The notes below the pieces were generated by a model, which saw nothing but the letters and a program-made list of their open reading frames with translations, made no database searches and was not told the origin of the DNA. From Seiridium cupressi (taxonomy: Eukaryota > Ascomycota > Sordariomycetes > Amphisphaeriales > Sporocadaceae), in the NCBI GenBank assembly GCA_036674765.1, contig JARVKI010000005.1, forward strand, positions 496,001 to 560,000: 64,000 nt of DNA, given 5' to 3'. Positions 32,863-43,946 of the stretch are shown here, one piece after another; the first letter of the stretch is position 1, and every line of letters begins with the position of its first letter. Position numbers and translations under genes: made by a program.

Positions 32863-34425
32863 ATGATGAGAATTCCGCAAGTTATTGCTGCCAGTACTCT
32901 CCTCTTCGGGTTAGTTTCTGGAGACACTTGCTCAATTGTTCTGTCCACTTCCTCAATTGAGGTCGACAGTCCTTTGTCCCTGGAGTACACCACTGAGCAG
33001 GCTGACTACTGGTCGTCATCATGCGCTTCTTTGATCCCTACTTGTATAGTCTTTCCAAAGTCAGCCGACGAAGTGGCCACTGTTATCAAAGTTTTGAACG
33101 ACAATAATGAGACGTTCGCCATCAAGTCCGGTGGGCATAACCCCAACAACTACTTCTCGAGTGTTCAAGGAGGACCTTTGATCTCAACTCAGAGAATGGA
33201 TCAGGTTGTCCTAGACCAAGACACTGGAATTGCAAGGGTAGGACCTGGTATTCGCTTAGATGAAATTGCTGCTGAGCTGCAAGGCACTGGCTGGACTTTT
33301 GTTGGTGGCCGAATTGGAAACACTGGCGTAGGAGGTCTGGTGCTGGGTGGTGGACTCTCTTACATGTCTGCTCAATATGGTTGGGCAGCTTCTTCTGTCA
33401 TCGAGTACGAGATCGTTCTTGCCAATGGCACTGTTACCACGGTATCGGCGACCCAGAACCCTGATCTTTTCAAGGCTCTGAAAGGTGGTGGTAACAACTT
33501 TGGCGTAGTCACAACTTATGTGCTTCAAACATACCGGCAAGGCGATATTTATGGTGGCAATCTTGTATTCGATCGAACTCCTGAAACCGATACGGCACTT
33601 CTCAAGGCTGTCAGGGATTTCACCGAATACAACGAGGATGATAAAGCAGCTGTAATTGTTACGGCAGAGCGATCAACTGCAAACGCCATCGACTCCTGGA
33701 TCATCTTCATCTTCTATGACGGTACCGTTCCGCCGGAGGAGACCTTCAAGAACTTTACAGATGTCGGCCCTAACCTGAACACACTGAGGACCCAGACCTA
33801 CGCCGAGCTCATTGGAGGCAGCAACTGGGTCATTGTCAAGGCTTCGGTCGTGGACATTAGCACCGAAACCATCCCCATCCCTTCAGCAGAGAATGGCGAC
33901 TTCATGGACGAGCTGCACGCTCACTGGAGAAACGTCTCTGGAACTGTCCAACTAGAGCCAGGCATCGTGGCATCAATTGCATATCAGCCATTCCCCAAGC
34001 GTATCGCTGCCGCCGCGAAGGAGAGGAGTGTGGATCTTATTGATGCCGATGACGATGTGAACAAACTCATTATCGAGATAAATTACAGTTTCACTTTGCA
34101 AACCGACTACGACAAGATGGCCGACGTCATTGAGAGTACCTACACTGGCGTCCGTGAGAGAGTCTTGGAGTGGACAAGTGCTGGCAGGCTACCAGAGACC
34201 TTTTTGCCTTTATTCTCCAATTATGGCTTCTACAGGTAAGTACCTTCATTTCCCGCTTTCATGCACTAGAACCTCGGCCTAAGTTGATGTTTTCTAATGA
34301 TTTCTTACAGGCAAGACTACTATGGACGTCTCAAGCCAGAGAACGCCCAGTTCGCAAAGACTGTCGCAGCAGAGGTTGACCCTACAGGTTTCTTTAGGGA
34401 TAGAACTGGTGGTTTCCGCCCTTGA
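32863..34425 (+). CDS. Secreted FAD-linked oxidase, berberine bridge enzyme (BBE)-like
   Basis: A 495-residue flavin oxidase with an N-terminal signal peptide (about residues 1-20, cleavage near VSG-DTC). Exons are 32863-34235 and 34311-34425. The 75-bp intron (GTAAGT...TTACAG, CTAAT) joins NYGFYR to QDYYGRLKPE in phase. The PCMH-type FAD fold is at 55-225: KSGGHNPNN carries the His expected to bind FAD covalently, followed by GNTGVGGLVLGGGLSYMS and GGGNNFGVVTTYV. The Cys used for a second covalent link in bicovalent relatives is replaced in the GNTGVGG segment, so monocovalent attachment is likely. The C-terminal BBE domain has the expected YYGRLKP element. Fungal members oxidise sugars or alkaloid- and polyketide-type metabolites; the substrate here is unknown. 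MMR start: either Met is possible. Confidence 0.85.
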
Positions 34426-35482
34426 AGGGATTTCTCTCTCGCCATGATAATACAGCTAGGCAATGGCAATGCTGTGACCCAATTAAGGTGGCAATCTTTT
34501 GTCTATTGTTATGATTCATCCAGTTATAAGAAAGTGTAGTGATTATGGCAATCTAACATTGTCAAACACGAAAACGTGGTCAATATCAGTACATGGAGTG
34601 ATGTGTGAAGGAGGGAACTAACCTAGGAGACAGTAAAAATTATATAGTGGCAAATCCTATGCAAACTCCTCCTGCTGTTTGGAAGACAGCAATCCTAGCA
34701 TTAAATGATGACTCCATTCATAATGCACATTTCTTCATGTCTTACTGTATACGTCACTCGTGATACATGATGGCTGGAGCTTACTTCAAGACGTTCAGTC
34801 CGTTTTCTCCTTCCGGCCTTCCTGCTTCTAGTGGTTGGCTGACTTGGGGTAGAGTTAGCGACTAAACTCCATGCATCGTCATGAGCCGAAACGTACATTA
34901 GGCTCTCAGGGGTGTTTGGGATTCAGACTTCTTCAGGGTGTCATTGGCAGCTGCGACACCAATCCGGAGATGATCTTGAGGAATAACTTGCCGGGCACGC
35001 CGCCATGGTTGAGTTGGATGGTGTCAACGATCTTGAAGCTGCACAGGCCCCCGAGATGAACTTGGGGTGCGCTAGAATGCTGTCTGCGGGCGCCGTGAAA
35101 TAGATCGTCCCAAGGATGGCGAATTTTTCTGGGTTGGAGGATATCATCATAAGTCCGGCCTTATGTCTGGCCGAATCCCGAGTAGTCGAGGGCGTCAGTC
35201 TATAGGATCTGGGCTTGCCATCGAATGATCAGTATGACTATATCCTGTTAGCCGACTCAGTACGATGCATAATGCATACATGTACGCAAAGAGCCTGATG
35301 ACTTCGTAATACTAAGGGGGGGCATCACTTGAGACGCCAATCTGTTGTCTTTTTGTGTCTTGTGAGTTTTGCTTTCATATTCATTCCATCGTACTAGACT
35401 GCGTTTTTATCCAAATAAGGGGGTATCCATAGACAAGCGACTTTTTCAACTCGTGACATTCCAAACCTTGCCGTGCGCCAAC
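34426..35482. other. Intergenic region with a possible relic
   Basis: About 1.06 kb. On the minus strand at about 35150-34980 one frame reads EKFAILGTIYFTAPAD and, after a one-base shift in a run of five G, a second reads SFKIVDTIQLNHGGVPGKLF. This could be a short relic of an unrecognised gene. Nothing else is supported. Confidence 0.3.
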
Positions 35483-36484
35483 TTAGCTCATCTCAACATC
35501 ATCATCCTCGTCGTCACTGTCGAGATCAACATCGCTGTCGATCTCAATCTCGTCAGCCAGGAAGTAGTTGATGGCGTCAGGGAAGATGTCCTCGGCAATG
35601 TTGAGGGCGATCTCGTGACCAGGGGCGAAAGTCTCAACATCCTCCTCGGCAAACTCGAAATCCTCATCATCATCATCCTCGTCCTCATCCTCGTCCTCCT
35701 GGCCAGCGAGGGCGGCAGCACGCTTGGCCCTCACTTCATTGGTAGCCTCGACGTTCTCAGCAGCACTGATCCAGCGGCCACGGTAAGAGAAGAAGTTGAA
35801 GAAGCTGGTAGCACCGGCCGCCTCAGCCTCTTCACTGTACTCCTTCTCGAGGAGCTTGGCAAGGAACTTATACTCAGGCAGGGCCTTGGCGGCGGCATCA
35901 CGAGCCTTGTGGGAGTCGCCAGAGAAGACACCATCGAGCTGCTTGCCGTTCTTCTGTGCAACCCACAGAGCATAGGCGGCGTCGGTCAAGCCATTGGTGA
36001 TGTCTTTGCCGGGCTTCCAGTTGATCTTGACGGGATCTGAGACCAGGCTGGAGGAGCCGTCCTTTCCGCGGCGCCAGTAGAAGGCCTTGGACAGAGTGGA
36101 GTCGGTGAACCACTCATTCTGCTTGAAGTGGAAAGTGAGGGCGACGCTACGCGGCTCACCGAACTTCTCAACACCAGAGTCGGTCGGTTTGGCGCCGGCA
36201 GGGATCTCAGGACGGCTGACCTCCAGCTTGGTGAGAGCGTGGGAGAAGATGTCAGAGTCTCTGGAGGTGATGGCGCCCTCGAGCTCAATAGCGGCGTTGT
36301 CGAGAACGGTAGCCCAGAAGCCAGGGATCTTCTCGATCGTCTTTTGGCGCTGAGCGAAGATGGGAGCGTGCAGGAGCCACTTCTTGGCAGTAATCTCATT
36401 GCTGACGTCCGCGGCGGCGGCATCGAGGAGCTGGAGCTCCTTGATGGCCTGGGGGTCGATCTCGAAAGCCTCGGTGGAAGACAT
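35483..36484 (-). CDS. NAP/SET-family histone chaperone (Vps75-like)
   Basis: A 333-residue nuclear histone chaperone of the nucleosome assembly protein fold. An N-terminal dimerisation helix covers about residues 10-60 (IKELQLLDAAAADVSNEI then QRQKTIEKIPGFW). The earmuff beta domain lies at about 70-230, with KFGEPRSVALTFHFKQNEWF, where short Vps75/SET-type members match. SFFNFFSYRGRWI follows near 225. Two acidic tails (EDEDEDEDDDDEDFEF and the C-terminal DLDSDDEDDD) are typical of histone-binding NAPs. One exon, intact, start preceded by a long pyrimidine-rich leader. The short earmuff and single-exon layout favour Vps75/SET over Nap1. The FDEDDD-type tail would bind H3-H4 or H2A-H2B; partner choice is not decided by sequence. 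Confidence 0.83.
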   Translation of the reverse strand: MSSTEAFEIDPQAIKELQLLDAAAADVSNEITAKKWLLHAPIFAQRQKTIEKIPGFWATVLDNAAIELEGAITSRDSDIFSHALTKLEVSRPEIPAGAKPTDSGVEKFGEPRSVALTFHFKQNEWFTDSTLSKAFYWRRGKDGSSSLVSDPVKINWKPGKDITNGLTDAAYALWVAQKNGKQLDGVFSGDSHKARDAAAKALPEYKFLAKLLEKEYSEEAEAAGATSFFNFFSYRGRWISAAENVEATNEVRAKRAAALAGQEDEDEDEDDDDEDFEFAEEDVETFAPGHEIALNIAEDIFPDAINYFLADEIEIDSDVDLDSDDEDDDVEMS

Positions 36485-37609
36485 TGTGTATGGTAGTATG
36501 AAATGAGGGGTTTGTAGGCAAGGAAAGGAGGGGTATCACGGCTCAAAGAAGAGAGTGAAATAGATGAGAGGACTGGTCTGACAATGCAGAAATTGCAGAT
36601 GCCCAACTTAAATATTGACTCTTGGTTGCCTAGACACTGCCCAACGACTATGGATAGAAGGAGCGCCCGGTGCTAATCACTAATTTTTTGCCAATCTGAA
36701 AACATAGTCTGGAAAAAAAAATTCTTGCAAAGCGGATCCCACCAATGCAATGGCGAATGGATCAACAGAATGTGTCAATGTCCAGCCAATCAAGGGAGGC
36801 CATGACATGGGTGGGGAAGACATTTCCTTGCATATGATCCAGTGCCCAATCTTGGAAGTCTCCTTCTTGTCATGGAACGTCGAAGCGTGATGAAGGCGAT
36901 GGTTGTGATCCTGGGAATTTTCACCATGTAAACAATTAAGACGACCCCGCGCTGACGCAGGTGGGGCAGGGGTCCAACTGGCCAGGGTCCAGTAAATGGT
37001 TTTTTTCCCTACTCCGCAGTCCGTAATAGCAGCGGGCGGAAAGCCGTGACCAACTTAAGGGCTGCTATCACTGCCTTTCAGTGACATCAGTGTCATATTA
37101 GCGCCCTATGCCATTCCCTTAATCGCGAGTTGCGGCGCTGCCAGCTCTACACACATCAGGCCTAGCGTCCAGATCCAGCCAGCTGAGTAATGTGGTGATA
37201 AGGCCGTTTTATCGGCTGCGCGCTCTACTGTACTATACTAAAGCACAGACCAACATAGATCAACACCAGCAAGTGCAATACCACAAGCTTCAAATAGGAA
37301 GCAACTTGCCTGTTGTTGTGTAACGAGAACAGATATACCTGGCTTTACGTCTCTATCAAGACCTGGACGCTAGGCATTCCAACTTCATTGCAAACAGCTG
37401 ATGGTATCTGTGAATTCTTCTGCAAGCAGGTCATTGTGTGCCTGGTGTCAATGACCATAACGTGTGCATTGTCGAGGTACTAATCTACCATCTAAGCCTA
37501 AAGCATTGCGAGTATCAAGAACTCAAGCACCTTGTGCCTCAAACCATACCTTGTCCACCCAGTTACTAGAGAACCATTCATTCATACTCCTGATGTGAAT
37601 GTGACATCC
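36485..37609. other. Intergenic region
   Basis: About 1.1 kb between the chaperone start and the 3' end of the small nuclear-type gene. It must include the chaperone promoter. No coding or repeat signal is recognised. Confidence 0.4.
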
Positions 37610-38146
37610 TTAAGCCTCTCCATAGTTGAAACCCTCCTCGGCCTCAATACGAGCATCGATATCCTCGCCGGTCTCAGCTACCTTGTCCTCATCCAACTCA
37701 TCATTAGCGGCAGAATGGACTTGAGCCTTGGCCGTGGCCTTGGTCTTAGGCTTAGTGGATGCCTTGGCGCGAACCTTCTTGGTAGGGGTCTCCTCCTCCT
37801 CGTCTTCGTGAGCTGCTGCATCCTTCTTGCGCTTGGCTGACTTGGGGGTGGCCTTGGTGGCTCCGCTAGCGGCAGCCATGAGCTTCTTCTTGACGGGGAG
37901 CCAACAGGCGCTGGCGGTTGCAGGGTTCTTGAAGCCGGCGATCTCAGCGAGCTTCTTGTAGTCGACCTGAAATCCATTTCATCAGCAATCAGAGTTTGTT
38001 AAAAAGAAGAAGAAAAAAGAAAAGAGAAAATTGTGGTGGGTTTGGAGTGTGTCACCTACCTTGGGATCCGTCTCAAAGCACTGCCAGACGAGACCGGCAA
38101 GCTCCAGGTCGCGAGCGCTCATCTTGGGCTTGGAATCAGAGCTCAT
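37610..38146 (-). CDS. Small basic nuclear-type protein with SANT/winged-helix-like N-terminus
   Basis: Two exons (38146-38060, 37966-37610) joined by a 93-bp intron (GTAGGT...TTTCAG) give 147 residues. The N-terminal 60 residues read LELAGLVWQCFETDPKVDYK, then LAEIAGFKNPATASACW, the helix-helix-helix layout with spaced aromatic residues common in a large fungal family annotated as Myb/SANT-like or histone-H1-like small proteins. The middle is Lys/Ala/Thr-rich (KATPKSAKRKKDAAA, KVRAKASTKPKTKATAK), like histone tails, and the C-terminus is acidic. A chromatin or DNA-binding role is inferred from this composition. Without the first exon the domain would be missed. The specific function is unknown. 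Confidence 0.78.
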
Positions 38147-39410
38147 TGCGTCGGTAGTGCTTGGAGATCTTGATGTAAGTGATATGATGAGATGTGGGAT
38201 ATGGCGTGTGATGAAAGGATGTATTTTTGCAGTGGTTGAATTGGGTTGGGTCGGCGCTGAAGAGTGATGAATGATGAAGCTGGCAACAACACTAGCGTTG
38301 GATGCCTTGGGAGGTAGGTTGATGCAAGTGAATTTGAAAGGAAGTTACAGCTCCTATTGTTGCTGGACAACAGAGCTTGAAACTACCGTTCGTGGTGGGT
38401 GCCTGGTCAACAATCCAGCTGGAAGCTTTATCGTGGCAATATCAACGCTTGACTGTCTTTTGCATTCACGATAGGAAACGGAGGTGTGTCCGAGTAAACA
38501 GTATACATCCCGTCGGGGCAGATATGCTGGAGATGTGAGTTAAGATAGGTTGTGATCCGCACATGAATGTTGATAGATACACACTCCAATCGTTAACAAT
38601 CAACTTGGCAACATGTAATGAAGCGTTGTTATCTCTAATTACGTGTTCCAAAGGACAACAGATCTTGTGATATAATTTTAATATGTGAACTTTAATATCG
38701 CCCTGCACTACTCTGTGACCAACGAGACCATACTTGCCAGCAAATATTGTTTTATAACTACGACTATATCACGTAGTTGCCAATGCTTTATGGGTCCTCG
38801 GAAATAACTACCCTGAAATAAGTGAGAAAAAAAAAAAAAAAAAAAAAAACAGAGGTTAGGTATATGCACAAGGATGGAAAGGAGACTCCGAAACTTTTTG
38901 AGCATCAAGACCTAAACTTCGATGAGAAATGATTTGGATGGTCTTGTGATATCCAATGGAAGAACCGGTTTAGATTACCAGAGTTCCGAGGAGCTAACAG
39001 CCAAGAGATCCAATACCTAGTTTAATATACAGCAAAGTGGAGAAGACAAACAGCAGGTGCTGAGAATGTCTTCGTCCTTGGATTAGTAATAACAAAATTC
39101 TATTGCCTTTTATTTAGCTCAGGACATCTGATGCATTGACGGTTGCACAATGCAGACATCGAGCGAGCGACCTTTTCAAAGTGTATAAAAGTCTCTGAAG
39201 ATCTGGCGAGAGATTGTGTTTCAATTATCGATTTCAATGAGTGACTAGTAAAACAAAAGGTCGAATGATCTTCCTCCTGTGGACCTCATTGGCCACTCTA
39301 CCCACTACTAACGCACTCGAGAAATAAGACGGACCGCGGCTAAGCGCTGAAATGCAGGCTGAGTCTATGAATTTGAACCATATAGACTGGGGCCTCCCGA
39401 TCAAATATCC
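38147..39410. other. Intergenic region
   Basis: About 1.26 kb between the small nuclear-type gene and the metallothionein 3' end. It contains a 25-base A tract (listed separately). Short frames here are not supported. Confidence 0.4.
38827..38851 (+). repeat. Homopolymer tract of 25 A
   Basis: An uninterrupted run of 25 A on the plus strand. It may be a slippage-prone simple repeat or the 3' tail of an old retroposed copy. Nothing recognisable as a LINE or processed gene precedes it. Confidence 0.8.
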
Positions 39411-39549
39411 TTAGTGCTGGACAAGGTCACGTCAGCGGATACATTCACGTTTACATTCCAATTTGACGTACGCCGCAGGAGCTGCAGGAGCAACCGGAGC
39501 AGGAGCCGGAGCAGGAGCAAGCGGAGCAAGAGCTATTATTGGAACCCAT
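39411..39549 (-). CDS. Metallothionein, 27 residues, 7 cysteines
   Basis: A tiny cysteine-rich metal-binding protein. Exon 1 (39549-39472) encodes 26 residues with Cys at 8, 11, 13, 17, 20, 22 and 25, i.e. C-x2-C-x-C-x3-C-x2-C-x-C-x2-C, the spacers almost all Ser and Gly. A 55-bp intron (39471-39417: GTACGT donor, CTGAC branch-like site, TCCAG acceptor) joins GGC to CAC-TAA, ending the protein in SSCGH. Without splicing it would end five residues later, with the same cysteines. Seven Cys in under 30 residues, Ser/Gly spacers, no aromatic residue and a late intron match the Neurospora and Agaricus copper metallothioneins as I know them. It should bind Cu(I) as one thiolate cluster in the cytosol. 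Copper induction is expected but not shown here. Confidence 0.85.
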
Positions 39550-42026
39550 ATTAGTAAAAAGAAATACAGCTTTCTGATGGCAAAATGATAAAAGAAATGA
39601 CCGAGCGAAGAATCAGCGTTGCTGATCTGAGGGTAGGGTCATCATACCAGGCAGGCATATTGGTAGCGTTCTTGAAGATACGAAAAAGCTTGAGTCTAAT
39701 TCGAGTGGTTTATGGTTTTGGATTCGGAACTGAAGAGTGATCTGTCGATTTTGGCGTTTAAGATCCAGCAGAGGTCGCGCCCCTTTTATACACCTCTAAC
39801 CCCGCTCAGGTTCCTTTCCACTCACCTCGCATCCCACCCATGAGGTTTTCTCACACACCCTCCTAAAATGACCTCGCTGTTGCCAAGTCTCGAGTAGCTG
39901 GATCGCCGTTCCCCGCATGCTGTGTTTCCAATAGAATTCCGTATCACATTCCTACCTTCCAATGATCTCGATGTAACTAAGCGCCCGGTTTGACACGTCC
40001 TTGCTTATTGCATAACTTCCGGTCATAGAATAGGGCCAGGCGTGGGGTGCCGCCAATGAGGATCCTTGGAGCATGCGCAAGGCTTGCCAGTATCGTATGG
40101 TCGTAGATAGGGGACGGACCTGGCCGTGGTCGAAGGTTGTTGGGTGTCGGTTGGGGAGGTCTGGCCACTATGCCGCAAGCAGCGGAGGGCACCATACTAG
40201 CGGGCCGACGTGCAGTCTCGGGTTCCACCCCTCCTGGATATCCCTAAGCGAATAAGATCCATGGCTCTGGTATCTCATGATCCTTTCGCGGGCCGGGCCA
40301 TGTACTGATATCTCGTGATCCTCAGATGATAAGGACCAAGGTATCTCGTGGTAAGATTAGGTTCATGGCGAGAGGCAGCCTAGGTACACTAGTACATGCT
40401 GGTGATTGATAAAACTGTGGAAGACCGCTGGACGGAGCGGGTATACTGTAGCCACTCGACTGTGCTAAGCCCGTAGAAAATGATAAGGATGCAAGGAGTG
40501 TGGGAGAACTTCTCCTCGCCAGACAAAGGGCCGGGAGGCGCCAATCCACGAGCATGAGAGCATTGCTAAATCCCGATCGTGCGGAGAAGGGTGTCTGATG
40601 CGCGGAATTTCTGGGTTGTGCCTGTAACCATTGCGAGCTGACGGAGGGAGAGCCTCACTCACCAACGGCGATGGCCCCCTGAGCTCAGCTTTTACGGAAA
40701 CATGACGCTTTCTCATAAACGAAGAGAGGGAGCCTTCGCGAAAGTCTACGACCTCTTAATCTTGACTATTTATTCTCTCAGTTGAAAAACAGTCGAAGTC
40801 CCTTGATGTCCTTTGTAATCTTGGCGCCATCAATTCTGCGAACCTTGATGGCCAGTTTTAGCGGTCATCGGAAACTTCATTTGCCGATCAAACGCTACGG
40901 ATAATTGACACTTGATTCAAGATTCTAGACCTTGAACAGTCATTTTGGAAACGAGAACATCAAAATTCTTCTCCAATGAAGCTCTGTGAAATCCTATCAT
41001 CTTGATGGAGTGGCTCTCTCAAGCACCGTCGACTATCGATCCAAATTTCTAGCTGATCACGAGTCCAGTCACATTGAAGTTTCGATTGAAGGCAGGGAAA
41101 ACAATCATTTTCCGCCATGACTAGCGAGCTACAGGTCTTTCGAAGTAGCGCACAGGATCATCAAATGGAATGGTACTCCGAAGCTTCATGGCTTTCGTGA
41201 TAGGCTCTGGCGCCTTGGTGTGATTCCTTCGGTACAATTCGGGTATCATTTATGTGGAAAGATTCGCGCTGAGCGACGTTCTGAAGGGCTGAATTTATTT
41301 GCTTTCTTCGCTCGAATCCTGGTAGATTAAACAAGATGTGTGGTAGTCTGAAACAACCTCTTCAATGTTATCTGGTCGGGCTTCGTGTCCACAGGTTGCA
41401 CGTCTAACTCGGGGTGATTGTTCAACTTCACTGCATTATCTACGCGACCTAGACCTCATCGTAGTGTCGCTTGTGCTTAATTTCTCAATTCGATATCGAG
41501 CTTCTTCAAATTAGTCTTCTTATTTTTACACAATACGTAGTCATTATTTATTCGATGGACATGGGCCTATTTCCCTCTTTGAAAGGCATGCTATACTGAG
41601 GATTCTTGTGCGAGCTGCAAGATAGTTGATAGAAATATATTGTCGGAGGTCTGAATAGTATATCTAGTTTCAGCCCGAGAACCCGTAAGTAGTCCCAAGC
41701 GAGGACGTTTCAGAATTGAAACTTACATTGTCAATTTCATTAAAAGTACATGATCCTATTGATCTCGTCATGGCGTGCTAACCAATTTGCGCGATGTCAC
41801 GGCGCATCTCGTTATTTGGATGCTAGTGCTCGTATACTCGGCCAGATCATTCTGAATCAAGGGAGACCGCTAGGAGTTGATGATATAGATGGTTTGACCC
41901 GAGAGGCGTACATCATGATGGAACGTTGGATTTCGTTCTGGAGCATTGATCAAGGGTTTAGCATCGTCATTATAGGATTCAACTCACTTGAAATACACCT
42001 GCCGCCAATATAAAACATTGTGACAA
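39550..42026. other. Intergenic region with possible relic near 41 kb
   Basis: About 2.5 kb. The left 300-400 bases hold the metallothionein promoter. At about 41249-41121 the minus strand reads KAMKLRSTIPFDDPVRYFER and stops. Directly downstream another frame (41118-40963) reads DWTRDQLEIWIDSRRCLREP. Together they look like a frame-shifted remnant of an unrecognised gene. The rest shows no coding signal. Confidence 0.3.
39783..39790 (-). promoter_or_regulatory. TATA box upstream of metallothionein
   Basis: TATAAAAG on the minus strand, 234 bases before the metallothionein ATG and followed by GGGGCG. A consensus TATA element is unusual among the genes here and fits a highly inducible small gene. 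The leader would be about 200 bases. Confidence 0.5.
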
Positions 42027-43603
42027 CTAATCGTCCTTCTTTCCTACCGTTCCACCCTTCCTGAAGCCGAAGTACGAAATAGCCACTACCAGAGTTGCGG
42101 ACGCAAAGACAGTCCAAAAAGCAGCACGATAACCTTCCATAAGAGCAGTCTTGTGGTCAGAGGTACGAGAGTGTTCTGTCACGGAAGCGGCGACAGCTGC
42201 CGTAATAGCTAAGCCAACACTGTTGCCGAATTGGGCTACTTCGTTGAATACTCCACCAGCAAGAGATTGCATTTCTAAGGGAAATGTATCCGAAATGACC
42301 AAGTTCGCGGCTATGAACAGAACTGCTCGACCATTAAAGTCGCCCCAACGTTTGACGCCGTAGTAAAGCATATTGGAAAGAACACCTACCGTCAGGGTTC
42401 ATAGGGGAGAGGAACAGAGCCCAGAATGGAGCAAACCAATAATTTTCACCTACAGTGATCGTGGCTATGAGAATGGGAGCAATCAGGGTGACCAGATCAG
42501 AAAAAACACTCAGCGTCTGAATTTTGACTCTGGAGATTAGATAGGCTGTAGCAACGTTGGTGGCAGCGCCCATTATAGGGTGTGGGATAAACCGAATTGA
42601 GCTTTGCAGGGCAGAAAGTCCTTCGATCTCTTGAAAGCTGCAACCGCATTTAGTATCATCTGAATGAAGCAGACGCATAACATGTTCTAGAATAAGAGAT
42701 GGTGATACTTACTGCTATCAACAGCACCAGTGACACTGCTAGCCACGTCGCATCTGTGCATAACCGATACTCAGGTAGGATGACGTCGTCATGGCAAGAA
42801 CATACATTAACAAACCGAGTGTCGTACCAAGAATTATAGCACCAACCCAATCGATCTCAGCTAGGCGCCTTGTCCATTTCTTCTCGGTATGACGGCGCGG
42901 ATTTGGAAGTGACCAGATGGAGGCCGTTGAGAGACAGAGATTGATGATAGCCATCATGTAGTAGGCCCATCTCCAGTCAATAGTGCCCGTGAAGATTTCA
43001 CCTAGCACCAAGACCAAAAACATAACCCAAAGGCGGGCCCATGCCGTTCATAGCGAACCCAGTATTTCGCCAAGAGCCTTTGGGGAACGTATGCGCAACC
43101 AGGCCAACCGCAGTAGGCAGACACATAGCAATTGTGATACCAAGGAGGGCGCGGAAGAGGATGATTTCGAGACTCGTTTTTGCAAATCCCAGTGCCAGGG
43201 TGAATACGCAGAAGAGAAAACTGCCCGTTATCCACATGGGTTCAGCTCCAACAACATCGGCCATGGCGCCAAATATCAGCAGGAGACAACCAGCAGCGAG
43301 GGCATAAACGGCAGCAGGCCACAGGACCAGTGCTTGTGATAAACCAAAGTCGTGTGCAATCTGCGGCGTTGCGGCAATGGGAATGCCAGAACCCATGGTA
43401 TTCAGGAAGCTGATGCCGGCTAGTGTCACAATCACGGTGATGCCCCTGATTTTGGAAACATTGGAATATATGTTTGTAGATGTTTCCACCACCACCTGGG
43501 TTGGTGCTATCGTCAAATCTGTTTCTGCCATGCTAGTAGCTTGCCCCGAAATAGGTATCGGAGCAAATACAATTGTCTCCGTTTGCTGGTTGGAGGAGGT
43601 CAT
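42027..43603 (-). pseudogene. MFS exporter of the DHA14 type, decayed
   Basis: The parts of a 14-helix drug:H+ antiporter are present but cannot be read through. From the ATG at 43603 the frame covers the first membrane helices (ITVIVTLAGISFLNTMGSG, FALLGITIAMCLPTAVG-type loop) to GPPLGYVFGL, where one extra base (about 43005-43012) closes it. The next frame, EIFTGTIDWRWAYYMMA onward, is lost again near 42760-42795. Two introns can be placed (42712-42638 and 42389-42323; the second joins SPMNPD to VLFIAANLV as in intact relatives). Between VSLVLLIA and FQEIEGLSALQ about 50 residues normally covering two helices are missing. The C-terminal part (SLAGGVFNEVAQFGNSVGL) is well preserved. Divergent from the monooxygenase at 43947. 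Confidence 0.75.
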
Positions 43604-43946
43604 TACGGAGTCTGGAGCCAAAAGCCTCTGATTATGAGGAAAAGTTGCGATGACTTTAGAAGGGGAGACACGGGGCTCATACACTGAATTGAATAAAGTC
43701 AGAGGACGAGCACATCGCAGATGCTACTATGCAAGCGAATTCGCGCTTACATAGGACCGCTAGTGACATTACGTCACATCGAGCAGCTCGTGTGGCACAG
43801 TAGTTTATTGACTCGACTAGGCAACGTCAGTACTAACATGGAAGTAGTCAACCAGGGAAATCCATTTCGATGCAATGTCTCTCTAATTCGATTACAGTCC
43901 ACCCCAAACATCTAACCGTAATTGAATTGAGAGTAACAGCCACAGG
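43604..43946. promoter_or_regulatory. Shared divergent promoter region of MFS and monooxygenase
   Basis: A 343-base gap between two divergently oriented, broken genes. This arrangement often allows coordinated expression of an exporter and a biosynthetic enzyme. I cannot name a binding site with confidence. Confidence 0.35.

Noticed and set aside
35369..36040. 223-codon plus-strand frame rich in Leu, Val and Ile
   Set aside because: Antisense of the acidic histone chaperone; the poly-Asp/Glu tail reads as a hydrophobic run on the other strand.
39454..39549. Unspliced 32-residue version of the metallothionein
   Set aside because: Possible, but the GTACGT donor, CTGAC site and CCAG acceptor at 55 bp are too good to ignore; both versions keep all seven Cys.
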